Shown: in pieces, positions 1 through 7,672 of the stretch | Position numbering within the stretch: position 1 is the stretch's first letter | How the letters are laid out: each line of letters opens with the position of its first letter | Assembly: GCA_903832325.1 (NCBI GenBank) | Contig: CAILBC010000033.1 | Span: 1 to 64,000 of the forward strand | DNA: 64,000 bases | Direction of reading: 5' to 3' | Origin: an uncultured Sphingomonadales bacterium | GTDB taxonomy: Bacteria > Pseudomonadota > Alphaproteobacteria > Sphingomonadales > Sphingomonadaceae | The notes under the pieces: generated by a model | What the model was told of the DNA's origin: nothing | Databases searched by the model: none | Seen by the model: only the letters and a program-made list of their open reading frames with translations | Translations under genes and position numbers: made by a program

Positions 1-46
1 CCACCCGACCACCCATGTAATTGTACGGTATTGGGTGGTCGGGTGG
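1..46. repeat. Perfect 15-bp inverted repeat (large hairpin)
   Basis: Bases 1-15 and 32-46 are exact reverse complements separated by a 16-base loop. The arms start at the first base of the window, so the stem may continue outside it. It lies 3' of msrA, and a second smaller stem (70-77 with 86-93) sits between it and the msrA stop. It could act as a bidirectional terminator, although no clear T-run follows, or be one end of a dispersed palindromic element. Confidence 0.75.
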
Positions 47-110
47 GGGAGCGGGCCGGTACCGACTTCGAAACTCGCCCTTTCGCGAGTTTCTTCTCAT
101 ACCCCAAGGG

Positions 111-638
111 TCAAACTTTCGCCTTGTCGGCAAAGCTCTTGCGCAATTTGGCCAGCTTTGGCGGGATCACCGCGATGCAATAGGGGTTGCGCTGGCCTTC
201 GCCTTCCCAATATTCCTGGTGGTAATCTTCGGCCGGGTACCAGGTGGCGGGGCCTTCGATCGTGGTTACGATCGGCTTGGGCCAATGCGCGGCGGCGCGG
301 GTGATCGCCGCCTCAAAGGCTTCGCGCTGCGCTTCGTCCAGCGGGAACATCGCCGACCGGTATTGCGTGCCCACGTCGTTGCCCTGGCGGTTGAGCGTGG
401 TCGGGTCGTGAATCACGAAAAAGATGTCGAGCACCGATGCCAGGTCGATGGCATCGGGATCGAACGATACGCGGATGCCTTCGGCATGGCCGGTCGTGCC
501 CGAACAGACCTGCTTGTATGTCGGGTTGGGCACGCTGCCGCCGATATAGCCGCTTTCCACACCGGTAACCCCGATCACGTCGCGGAACACCGCCTCGGTG
601 CACCAGAAACAGCCGCCGGCCAAAATCACGTGAGCCAT
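111..638 (-). CDS. msrA: Peptide-methionine (S)-S-oxide reductase MsrA
   Basis: Thiol enzyme that reduces methionine-S-sulfoxide in proteins in the cytoplasm. The 175-residue product opens with the family signature GCFWCTE (nucleophilic Cys10, second Cys13). It also carries the conserved SGYIGG region, the GHAEGI segment and the C-terminal EDYHQEYW block. I start it at the ATG at 638 because the MsrA core begins within a few residues and an AGGAAAGG ribosome site precedes it; the frame stays open upstream to 671 but those residues do not look conserved. The gene stands alone, divergent from the carbamoylputrescine amidase gene. A stem-loop and a 15-bp inverted repeat follow its stop. Confidence 0.96.
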   Translation of the reverse strand: MAHVILAGGCFWCTEAVFRDVIGVTGVESGYIGGSVPNPTYKQVCSGTTGHAEGIRVSFDPDAIDLASVLDIFFVIHDPTTLNRQGNDVGTQYRSAMFPLDEAQREAFEAAITRAAAHWPKPIVTTIEGPATWYPAEDYHQEYWEGEGQRNPYCIAVIPPKLAKLRKSFADKAKV

Positions 639-744
639 GAACGGATCCTTTCCTCGTTCGTTGCCGCCCACAGATAGGGGCGGATGGGGCAGATGTCATC
701 GTCCTGCCGTTGAAATGCCGGCCGCTTGCCCTTAAGCCGGTGGC

Positions 745-1599
745 ATGACCGAAATCACCGTCGCCGCGCTGCAGCTTGCGCTCAACGATCCCGATCCTGC
801 CGACAACATCGCTGCGGTGTCGGGCCTTGTCGAACAGGCGGCCAGCCATGGCGCGCAAGTGATCCTGCCGCCCGAACTGTTTGCCGGCGCCTATTTCTGC
901 CAGCAGGAGGATGAGGCGCGCTTTGCCCTGGCGCACACGCTGGATGCCGATCCGTCGGTCGCGGCGATGCGGCGGCTGGCCAAAGCGCTGGGCGTGGCCA
1001 TCCCGACCAGCTTTTTCGAACGCGAAGGGCACCATTACTACAACACGATGGCAATGATCGATGCCGAGGGCGAGATCATGGGCATCTATCGCAAAAGCCA
1101 CATTCCCGACGGGCCGGGGTACGAGGAAAAGTATTATTTCCGCCCTGGCAACACCGGGTTCAAGGTGTGGAACGTGTTTGGCGCGACCATCGGCGTGGGT
1201 GTGTGCTGGGATCAGTGGTACCCGGAATGCGCGCGGGCAATGGCGTTGATGGGGGCCGAACTGCTGTTTTATCCCACCGCGATCGGGACGGAACCTTATG
1301 ATGCGTCGATCGATACCAGCCGCGTGTGGCGCCGCGCGATGCAGGGCCATGCCGCGTCAAACTGCATGCCGGTGATCGCGGCCAACCGCATCGGCGTCGA
1401 AGAAAATGGCCAGGCGTTTTACGGCCACAGCTTTATCAGCAACGAATATGGCGATCTGGTGGTTGACTATGGCGCGGCCGAAACCGGGGTGCTGGTGGCC
1501 ACGCTTGATCTGGCGCTGGCGCGCACGCACCGCGCGGGCATGGGCTTTTTCCGCGATCGCCGGCCGCAGCTTTATGGGCGGTTGGCAGAGGACACGTGA
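745..1599 (+). CDS. aguB: N-carbamoylputrescine amidase
   Basis: Carbon-nitrogen hydrolase of the nitrilase superfamily that converts N-carbamoylputrescine to putrescine, CO2 and ammonia in the agmatine route to polyamines. The 284-residue length is right for AguB. The Glu-Lys-Cys triad is visible: Glu44 in LPPELFAG, Lys117 in YRKSHIPDGPGYEEKYYF and Cys154 in GVGVCWDQWYPE. The last two blocks closely match plant and bacterial AguB rather than generic amidases. No agmatine deiminase gene (aguA) is in the window. Its TGA overlaps the GTG start of folK (GTGA), so the two are probably co-transcribed and translationally coupled. Confidence 0.93.
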   Translation: MTEITVAALQLALNDPDPADNIAAVSGLVEQAASHGAQVILPPELFAGAYFCQQEDEARFALAHTLDADPSVAAMRRLAKALGVAIPTSFFEREGHHYYNTMAMIDAEGEIMGIYRKSHIPDGPGYEEKYYFRPGNTGFKVWNVFGATIGVGVCWDQWYPECARAMALMGAELLFYPTAIGTEPYDASIDTSRVWRRAMQGHAASNCMPVIAANRIGVEENGQAFYGHSFISNEYGDLVVDYGAAETGVLVATLDLALARTHRAGMGFFRDRRPQLYGRLAEDT

Positions 1600-2147
1600 A
1601 ACCGGCACCGCCTGCCGGGGGCGGCTGGCGCTATCTGATCGCGCTGGGATCGAACGTGCCGCATCCCCGGCACGGGCCCCCGCCGCACGTGCTGCGCGCC
1701 GCGCTGGCGGCGATCGATGCGCCCGATTGCCGGGTGATGGCCGCATCGCCGATCATCGCCAGCGCGCCGCTCGGGCCATCGCGCCGCCGTTATGCCAATG
1801 GCGCGGCGCTGGTTGACAGCGCGCTGCCCCCGCTGGCGCTGCTTGACCGGTTGCAGGCGCTGGAGGCGCAGTTTGGCCGGGTGCGTCGGGGCAGTCGCTG
1901 GCGCGCGCGCACGCTCGATCTGGATGTGGTGCTGTGGTCGGGCGGCACATGGCACGATCGGCGCCTGACCATCCCCCACCCCGAATATCGCCACCGCAGC
2001 TTTGTGCTGGACCCGGCCTGCCACATCGCGCCCGATTGGCGTGATCCTGAAACTGGCCTTTACGTGAAACAGGCAAGGGCACGCTTGACCCGCCGCGCGC
2101 GCCTGCCTAAGGCGCGCAAACCGCACGCAACTGCGCCGGGCCCATAG
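1596..2147 (+). CDS. folK: 2-amino-4-hydroxy-6-hydroxymethyldihydropteridine diphosphokinase
   Basis: HPPK transfers pyrophosphate from ATP to 6-hydroxymethyl-7,8-dihydropterin in folate synthesis. The 183-residue product has the N-terminal YLIALGSN motif, the RTLDLDVVLW signature (residues about 105-114) and the following IPHPEYRHRSFVLDP block. GTG start within the aguB stop. The region after residue 155 is basic and not family-typical. The final codons run into the tRNA-Lys gene: the stop TAG at 2145-2147 lies inside the tRNA acceptor/D-arm region. FolK enzymes are often this short, so the C-terminal tail may be dispensable. Confidence 0.88.
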   Translation: MKPAPPAGGGWRYLIALGSNVPHPRHGPPPHVLRAALAAIDAPDCRVMAASPIIASAPLGPSRRRYANGAALVDSALPPLALLDRLQALEAQFGRVRRGSRWRARTLDLDVVLWSGGTWHDRRLTIPHPEYRHRSFVLDPACHIAPDWRDPETGLYVKQARARLTRRARLPKARKPHATAPGP

Positions 2148-2213
2148 CTCAGTCGGTAGAGCAACTGACTTTTAATCAGTAGGTCGCTGGTTCGAATCCA
2201 GCTGGGCTCACCA
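2138..2213 (+). tRNA. tRNA-Lys (anticodon TTT)
   Basis: A 76-base gene folding into a standard cloverleaf. The acceptor stem GGGCCCA pairs with TGGGCTC, with one G-U pair. The D-arm contains AGTCGGTAGA, the anticodon stem ACTGA/TCAGT encloses the loop CTTTTAA, and the T-arm carries GGTTCGAATCC. Discriminator A and CCA are encoded (2210-2213). The TTT anticodon reads AAA and AAG lysine codons. Its first ten bases overlap the 3' end of folK, so it may be released from a folK-containing transcript by RNase P, or have a promoter inside folK. Confidence 0.97.
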
Positions 2214-2533
2214 TCTTTACCCACGGCGCGCGGATTGGCGGCTGCCCGGGCATGATGCGGCGCATTGACAGACCGGACTGCGCGCGCGGGTGTGCTGAAA
2301 TGGCGCAGTTTTCGGCCATTGCCGTGAACATTGTCGCCAATTTTCGCTCTGTCCGTCCGGTTCCGCACACATCTTAACAAATTCTTCGGCCGCTGTAAGG
2401 ATTTGTAAGGAATTTCCCGTCACCCCCGATCCGGGGTCCCGATTTTCGGGCTGGCAATCGATAGCGTAGCGCGGTTGGGGCCGCACGGCATGCAGTGCAC
2501 CGATCGGGTCGCGTCACCATTCCGGGGTGTGTC
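2214..2533. other. Intergenic region before the giant repeat protein
   Basis: About 320 bases with no convincing gene. It holds a direct repeat of TGTAAGGAATT type (2394-2415) and a small palindromic element at 2418-2442 (CGTCACCCC...GGGGTCCCG) related to the pair at 37929 and 38177. A promoter for the downstream 4.7-kb gene is expected here, but I cannot place convincing -35 and -10 boxes. Confidence 0.5.
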
Positions 2534-5500
2534 ATGAACGATCCGTATACGACGATCACTGCGCCTGGCCTGTTCACGACGGCCAACTGGGCCGCCGCCG
2601 TTGCCGCGCCCAATGGTTCGAACGCGCAGTTGCAGGACCTGCTGACCGCGGGCGGCAAAGTGCTTGCCGCGGGCACCGAGCAAACCCTGTTTGGCAGCAC
2701 GGTTTCGGCGACAATCCTGATAACGCCGCATATCTGGGTGGCGGATGCCAATGGCCTGTTCCAGACGCCGACCGACCTCAGCCAGGAATGGGCGACGTAT
2801 TACCAGGAGGCCGTTGCCGGCAAGGCGCTCAACCCGTTGCAGCATCTTGAGGCGTCGGCAGAGGCGGTGTTTCTGAACACCAAGATCAATACGCTGGACG
2901 CGGCGACGCAGGAACGCGACCGCGAAGATGTGCAGCGCGAATATGATGCGATTGCCGTGGCGATGGACCGGCTTGGCCTGTCCAATGCCACGCAATTGAC
3001 CGTGAACGATTATCTGGCGATTTCGCTGCAGATCCGGTCTGACCCGGTGCTGCAGGAACTGGCGATTCAGGGCCATGGGCAGAATTCGCCGCCTTCGGCA
3101 AAATACAATGGCTATACGCAGGATTTCCAGCACAATGTGGATACCACCACGTTGTATATCGGCGGCGGGCTGGACAACAACCAGAACGCGCTGACCGATT
3201 TTTTCGACGATGTGGTGATTTCGCACGAGCCGTTTCCCACCGTGCCCGAATGGGGCAGGCTGGAACAGCTGAACCAGAATGCCAACAACGAAGACTGGGT
3301 GGGTGAAGCGACCAGCGCGTTCAATGATGCGATGTTCAACCGGGTCTATACCGCCAGCGATTTCAGCCAGACATCGGGCACGGCATCCAGCACGGTCAAC
3401 CCGCCGCCTGCTTCATCGGCGACGTATGGCCCGACCCAGATGCTGGGGTTTTACAACACGCCGGTCGATCGCACGATCACCGTGGCCAATGCCGATCTGG
3501 GGGCCGGGATCACCCATACCTGGCAGGCCAATGGCGCGGGGCTTTATGTCCTGACCGCATCGACCAGCCTCGCCAGCGAATGGTGGGCGGATTATATGGT
3601 GCTGACCAAGGGCACCGCGGCGCAGCAGGCCGCCCTGACCAATGTGCAGCGGCTGGAAGGCAATATCGAGGGCATTTTCGTCAACACCGGCCTTGGCAAT
3701 CTGTCGGCAACGCAACTCGCCATCGACCGCATGGATATCCAGCGCCAGATCGATGCGCTGTCGGCGGCGATGATCATCGCGGGCGTGGGGCCCCAGGCGC
3801 AGTTTACCGAAGCAAGCTATCACGCCACCAGCCTTGCGCTGCAGGGCAATGCCGATCTGGATGAACTTGCGTTGCAGGGGCACGGGCTGAATGGCACCGG
3901 GCTTTCGCGCTATGCCGGCTATGCCTCCGACATCCAGTGGGCCAGCCAGACGCAGACCGACAACCGCACGCTGTATGTCGGGGCCGGGTTTGATTCGGGC
4001 GAAAAGGCGGTGCCGACCCTGTTGAACGACCTGACGCTGGAAATGTTTGCCCAGGCTACGCAAAACGGCGTGCTCTATCAACTGAACCAGGATGGCAGCA
4101 CAGGCCTGACGCTTGGGGCGGCGATCAATGGTGTGAATGCCGCGATGACCGCGCTGCAATATGGCGCCGGCGCATTTGGCAAGGCGGTGGTTGGCAACCA
4201 GACGGTGGGCGGGATCAGCCTGCCGGCAACGGCCACATTCGCCAATGCCTTGCTGGGCGCAGGGGTCAGCCATGTGTGGGCCGCGGATTCGAACGGCCTT
4301 TATGTCACCAGCGCTGATCTGGCGACCGAATGGACCGGCTATTACACCGCCATGACCGGGGGCAAGGGCGCAACGCTGACAGCGATGCAGCGCTGGGAAG
4401 GCAATGCCGAGAGCGTGCTTGAGGCGGCGGGCCTGACCGGCGCCAATGCCACCAATTTCCGCATGGATATCCAGCGTATCGTCGATGCCACATCGCAGGC
4501 GATGACCACGCTTGGCCTTGGCGCCGCGCCACTGTCGGCGGCGGACTATGTCGGATTGTCGAATGCGATTCAGGCGACGCCCTTGCTGGATGAATTTGTT
4601 CTGCAAGGCGAAGGGGTGACCAATCCGGCCTTGGTGAAATATTTTGGCTTTGTTAATCAATTTCAATACAGCCACAATGCGGGGCTCTATTTCGTTGGGG
4701 GTGGCAGCGATAACGGCAAAAGTATCCTGACCGATTTTGGAACCGATTTTATCGTCGGCTATCTGGCCGACCCCACGTATTCGCAAAACGGCACGATTTA
4801 TCAGCTCGGTTCGGGCATGTCTTCGGTGGGGGCTGTGGCGAAAGTTGCGGCCAATCTGAATCAGACGCTGTTCGACCAGGTCTATGTGGCGGCTGATTTT
4901 TCCAAAACGGCCACTACGGTGGGCACGGTTACCACCATTGCCGGATCGACACCGGGGCTGGGCGCAGAGCCGACCGCCGGGGCCGGGCAGATCGTGACGG
5001 CCGACGGCGCGGTGATCGCCGACACGATCACGGGCCTGGCGCATGTGTGGAAAGCCGATAGCCGCGGCGTGTTCCAGAGCACCACCGATCTGACGCTGGA
5101 ATGGTACAACGCCTATCAGCAACTGCAGACCAATCCGGCGGGCATGACCTGGCAGCAGCGCGCCGAGGCCAATGCCGAAGCGTTGTTCGAAGGCAGCGGC
5201 CTGACCAGCCTGGGCGAAGCGCAACAGGCGCAATATCGTGCCGATATCCAGCGCGAAATCGATGCGATCTGGGGCGCGATGGGCACCGCCGGCCTGCGGG
5301 CCAAGACCGCACTGACCACGCAGGATTTTGTAACCGTAAGCAACATCTTGCGCGCCAGCCCGACGCTGCTTGAACTGGCGACCCAGGGACGCGGTCTGGA
5401 CGGCGCCTGGAACACGCGCGAAAGCGGCTATCAAAATGATTTCCGATGGACCGACAACCGCTATCTGGTCAGCGCCGGATTGCCCGATGACGGGCGCAGC

Positions 5501-7249
5501 GCGATTGCCACCGTGCTTAACGACATTATCGGCGGCAACCTGATTTTCGGCACGACTGTGGTCAATGGCGTGCCCGAGATGCGTAGCGATGGCACTGGCA
5601 AGGGCCAGACGCTGATTGCCGCAGTGGCGACGTTCAATGCCGACTATACGCTGGTGCTGACGGCGGCCAATGTCTTCGTTCCGGGCGGTGTGGCAACGCC
5701 GATGGTGGCGGCGCCCGCCGCGAACGGCACATCGCGCGATGGCACCATGCTGCCGGGCACGATCACTGCCAACGGGCATGTCTGGACGGTCGACGCCAAT
5801 GGGCTGTACGTGACGGGCAACCTCGAAATGGAATGGCGATCGCTTTATCAGCAATTGCTGAGCACCGGCGGCGTGGGGATGACCGCGTGGCAGCGGCTGG
5901 AGGCCAATGCCGAGGCCGTGTTCGAAAACACCGATGCCGCCTATTTCGGCCAGGTTCGCCTGCAACGCGCGCGCGCGGATGTGCAGCGCGTGATCGATGC
6001 CGAAGCAGCCGCAGCCAGCGCCGCCGGGCTGAACATGGCCGGTCCGCTGAGCACCAGCGGCGCGATTGCCATTGAAAGCGTGCTGCGCGGCACAACTGTT
6101 GCCGATGAAGCGCTTGGTGAACTCGCGTTGCAGGGCACCGGCCAGTGGAACAATGCCGCAAACGGAGGCCCGGTGCGCTATAACGGGTATGACAGCGATT
6201 TTCGCTGGGCCGCGGGCAATTCCAAATATTACGTTGGCGGCGGGGCCGACAGTGGCAAGGCGGCGCTGGCCCAGTTTGTCGACGACATGCTGATCAACGA
6301 CTTGTCCTATGGTACCATGATGCAGAACGGCACGCTTTATGCGCTGAACAACAACGGGGGCTTGTCGGGCACGCTTCAGGCGCAGACCACTTCGCTGAAC
6401 AATCTGATGTTCCGCCAGATTCTCGTGGCATCCGATTTTTCGACCCACGCCAATACCGTGGGCGCCTTTGTGTTGATGGCCAATGTTCCGGCGGGGCTGT
6501 CTGCCGCACCGCTGGCCACCGCCACCGGCAGGGCCAATTCGATCGTAACCGCCCAAGGGGTGACGATTGCATCGACCCAGACGCTGAACGGGCACACCTG
6601 GATCGCGGGCAGCGATGGCCTGTTCCACACCGGCGATCTGTCTGCCGAGTGGCTATCGCTGTACAATCAGGCGCAGGCCGGCGCCAAGCTGACAACCGTA
6701 CAAATGCTCGAAGCCAATGCCGAGGCGGTGTTCCTCAACACCGCGATTGCCGGCTGGTCCAGCAAATCGGGCGGGGCCGCGCAGCAGCAATCAGCGCGCG
6801 AAGACGTGCAACGCGTGATCGACGCCTTTGCCCAGGCCGAAGTCTATGGTGGCATCGGCACTGCGACTGTCCTGACCGCCGGCACTATCGAAAAGCTCGA
6901 TCGGACGATGAGCACCAACTGGGTGCTGAGCGAATTCGTGCTGCAGGGCTATGGCGCGGCCGGCGCGGCGCAGGGGTCGCGCTATTACGGGATGCTGGGC
7001 GATGTGGCCGGCGCGGATTGGTCGACCAAGTACACCGGCGGCGGATATGGCAACGGCAATGGTGCCACGCGCGAATTCCTGCGCGATGCGGTTCTGGGCG
7101 ATATCGGCATGCCGGTGTTTGTCTCGTCCGGCGGGGTGATTTCGGCAGAAACCTCGACCGCGTGGGAAAGCATCGCGCTGTCGCAAAGCGCGGCGCAGAT
7201 CACCCTTTATGGCGGCACCAAAGTCCTGACCAAGGCCAGCTTCGCCTGA
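2534..7249 (+). CDS. Giant protein of six ~250-residue tandem repeats, function unknown
   Basis: I do not recognise a named family. The 1571-residue product consists of six diverged repeats. Each begins with H-x-W-x-A-D-x-x-GL(F/Y), followed by a DL-x-x-EW motif, an EANAE(A/S)V block, a (D/E)(I/V)QR-x-(I/V)DA helix, a LALQGxG segment and a YVGGG-D-x-G loop ending near a QNGxLYQLN motif. Repeat heads fall at about nt 2729, 3515, 4271, 5042, 5777 and 6593, i.e. 245-272 residues apart. From the ATG at 2534 I find no cysteine, no signal peptide and no membrane span. The composition is rich in Ala, Gly, Thr, Asn and Asp, as in secreted or surface proteins, but I see no RTX nonapeptides. An in-frame GTG at 2495 is an alternative start. 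A GC-rich hairpin follows at 7335. A secreted or surface structural role is inference only. Confidence 0.85.
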   Translation: MNDPYTTITAPGLFTTANWAAAVAAPNGSNAQLQDLLTAGGKVLAAGTEQTLFGSTVSATILITPHIWVADANGLFQTPTDLSQEWATYYQEAVAGKALNPLQHLEASAEAVFLNTKINTLDAATQERDREDVQREYDAIAVAMDRLGLSNATQLTVNDYLAISLQIRSDPVLQELAIQGHGQNSPPSAKYNGYTQDFQHNVDTTTLYIGGGLDNNQNALTDFFDDVVISHEPFPTVPEWGRLEQLNQNANNEDWVGEATSAFNDAMFNRVYTASDFSQTSGTASSTVNPPPASSATYGPTQMLGFYNTPVDRTITVANADLGAGITHTWQANGAGLYVLTASTSLASEWWADYMVLTKGTAAQQAALTNVQRLEGNIEGIFVNTGLGNLSATQLAIDRMDIQRQIDALSAAMIIAGVGPQAQFTEASYHATSLALQGNADLDELALQGHGLNGTGLSRYAGYASDIQWASQTQTDNRTLYVGAGFDSGEKAVPTLLNDLTLEMFAQATQNGVLYQLNQDGSTGLTLGAAINGVNAAMTALQYGAGAFGKAVVGNQTVGGISLPATATFANALLGAGVSHVWAADSNGLYVTSADLATEWTGYYTAMTGGKGATLTAMQRWEGNAESVLEAAGLTGANATNFRMDIQRIVDATSQAMTTLGLGAAPLSAADYVGLSNAIQATPLLDEFVLQGEGVTNPALVKYFGFVNQFQYSHNAGLYFVGGGSDNGKSILTDFGTDFIVGYLADPTYSQNGTIYQLGSGMSSVGAVAKVAANLNQTLFDQVYVAADFSKTATTVGTVTTIAGSTPGLGAEPTAGAGQIVTADGAVIADTITGLAHVWKADSRGVFQSTTDLTLEWYNAYQQLQTNPAGMTWQQRAEANAEALFEGSGLTSLGEAQQAQYRADIQREIDAIWGAMGTAGLRAKTALTTQDFVTVSNILRASPTLLELATQGRGLDGAWNTRESGYQNDFRWTDNRYLVSAGLPDDGRSAIATVLNDIIGGNLIFGTTVVNGVPEMRSDGTGKGQTLIAAVATFNADYTLVLTAANVFVPGGVATPMVAAPAANGTSRDGTMLPGTITANGHVWTVDANGLYVTGNLEMEWRSLYQQLLSTGGVGMTAWQRLEANAEAVFENTDAAYFGQVRLQRARADVQRVIDAEAAAASAAGLNMAGPLSTSGAIAIESVLRGTTVADEALGELALQGTGQWNNAANGGPVRYNGYDSDFRWAAGNSKYYVGGGADSGKAALAQFVDDMLINDLSYGTMMQNGTLYALNNNGGLSGTLQAQTTSLNNLMFRQILVASDFSTHANTVGAFVLMANVPAGLSAAPLATATGRANSIVTAQGVTIASTQTLNGHTWIAGSDGLFHTGDLSAEWLSLYNQAQAGAKLTTVQMLEANAEAVFLNTAIAGWSSKSGGAAQQQSAREDVQRVIDAFAQAEVYGGIGTATVLTAGTIEKLDRTMSTNWVLSEFVLQGYGAAGAAQGSRYYGMLGDVAGADWSTKYTGGGYGNGNGATREFLRDAVLGDIGMPVFVSSGGVISAETSTAWESIALSQSAAQITLYGGTKVLTKASFA

Positions 7250-7334
7250 GGCGGAACGTTCAGCGCCCTGCCGGTGAATTCCCCTGTTGCGGGGCGGCGG
7301 GACTGCGGGACAAAACCACGTCGAAATTGGTGGT

Positions 7335-7354
7335 TCCTGCCCTTGGGGGCAGGA
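7335..7354 (+). terminator. Terminator-like hairpin after the giant repeat gene
   Basis: TCCTGCCC and GGGCAGGA form an 8-bp perfect stem with a TTGG loop, 86 bases after the stop of the giant gene. No T-run follows, so the ability to terminate is uncertain. It is flanked by a weaker AACCAC/GTGGTT pair. Confidence 0.45.
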
Positions 7355-7383
7355 GCGGCCGCCTGTTGAAACGGCCGGTCCTT

Positions 7384-7431
7384 TCGCGAATGGGCCCAGT
7401 CACGAATAGGTCCAGTCGCGAATGGGCCGTT
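7384..7431. repeat. 16-bp tandem repeat, three copies
   Basis: Units at 7384-7399, 7400-7415 and 7416-7431 share the pattern TCGCGAATGGGCCCAG with two to three substitutions each. They lie in non-coding DNA between the giant repeat gene and the TonB receptor. Confidence 0.8.
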
Positions 7432-7539
7432 TGACAGCGGGGGCCGGGCAACCGTCGCATGCCGGATGGTCGGCAGAATTGTCATGGACCGGCAGAAGTT
7501 TAGGCCGCCTCGTCGGGTGTGACGAATACTGTTGCGGTG

Positions 7540-7606
7540 CACAAATTCTGCTCGCGGGAGACGGAATTTGTGACGGTTTTATGTAAAAAATCGGGCTTTA
7601 CGTAAA
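7540..7606. promoter_or_regulatory. Inverted repeat and twin TTTAYGTAAA sites upstream of TonB receptor
   Basis: A 9-bp perfect inverted repeat (CACAAATTC, 15-base spacer, GAATTTGTG) is followed by TTTATGTAAA at 7578 and the perfect palindrome TTTACGTAAA at 7597, spaced 19 bases, roughly two helical turns. These end 66 bases before the receptor ATG. They look like binding sites for a dimeric regulator. I do not recognise the regulator and no regulator gene is adjacent. Confidence 0.45.
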
Positions 7607-7672
7607 ATTTCGTAGTAACGCAGTTGCAGCAAACCATTGCTAGCCCCCCCCTCGTAACAGGGAGCGACAATC

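Larger units (their letters stand above)
7250..7672. other. Intergenic regulatory region upstream of the interrupted TonB receptor
   Basis: No gene seen in 423 bases. In order it holds a terminator-like hairpin (7335-7354), a 16-bp tandem triplicate (7384-7431), a perfect 9-bp inverted repeat (7540-7548 with 7564-7572, CACAAATTC/GAATTTGTG) and two close copies of TTTAYGTAAA (7578-7587 and 7597-7606). It ends with an AT-rich stretch and a GGGAG ribosome site for the receptor gene. The second half is clearly AT-richer than the coding DNA around it, as expected of a promoter. Confidence 0.6.

Noticed and set aside
3413..6628. A 1071-codon open frame antisense to the giant repeat gene
   Set aside because: The translation is Arg/Gly/Ile/Gln-rich without any domain and mirrors the repetitive codon pattern of the plus strand, where the repeats are clearly protein-like. 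High GC explains the missing stops.
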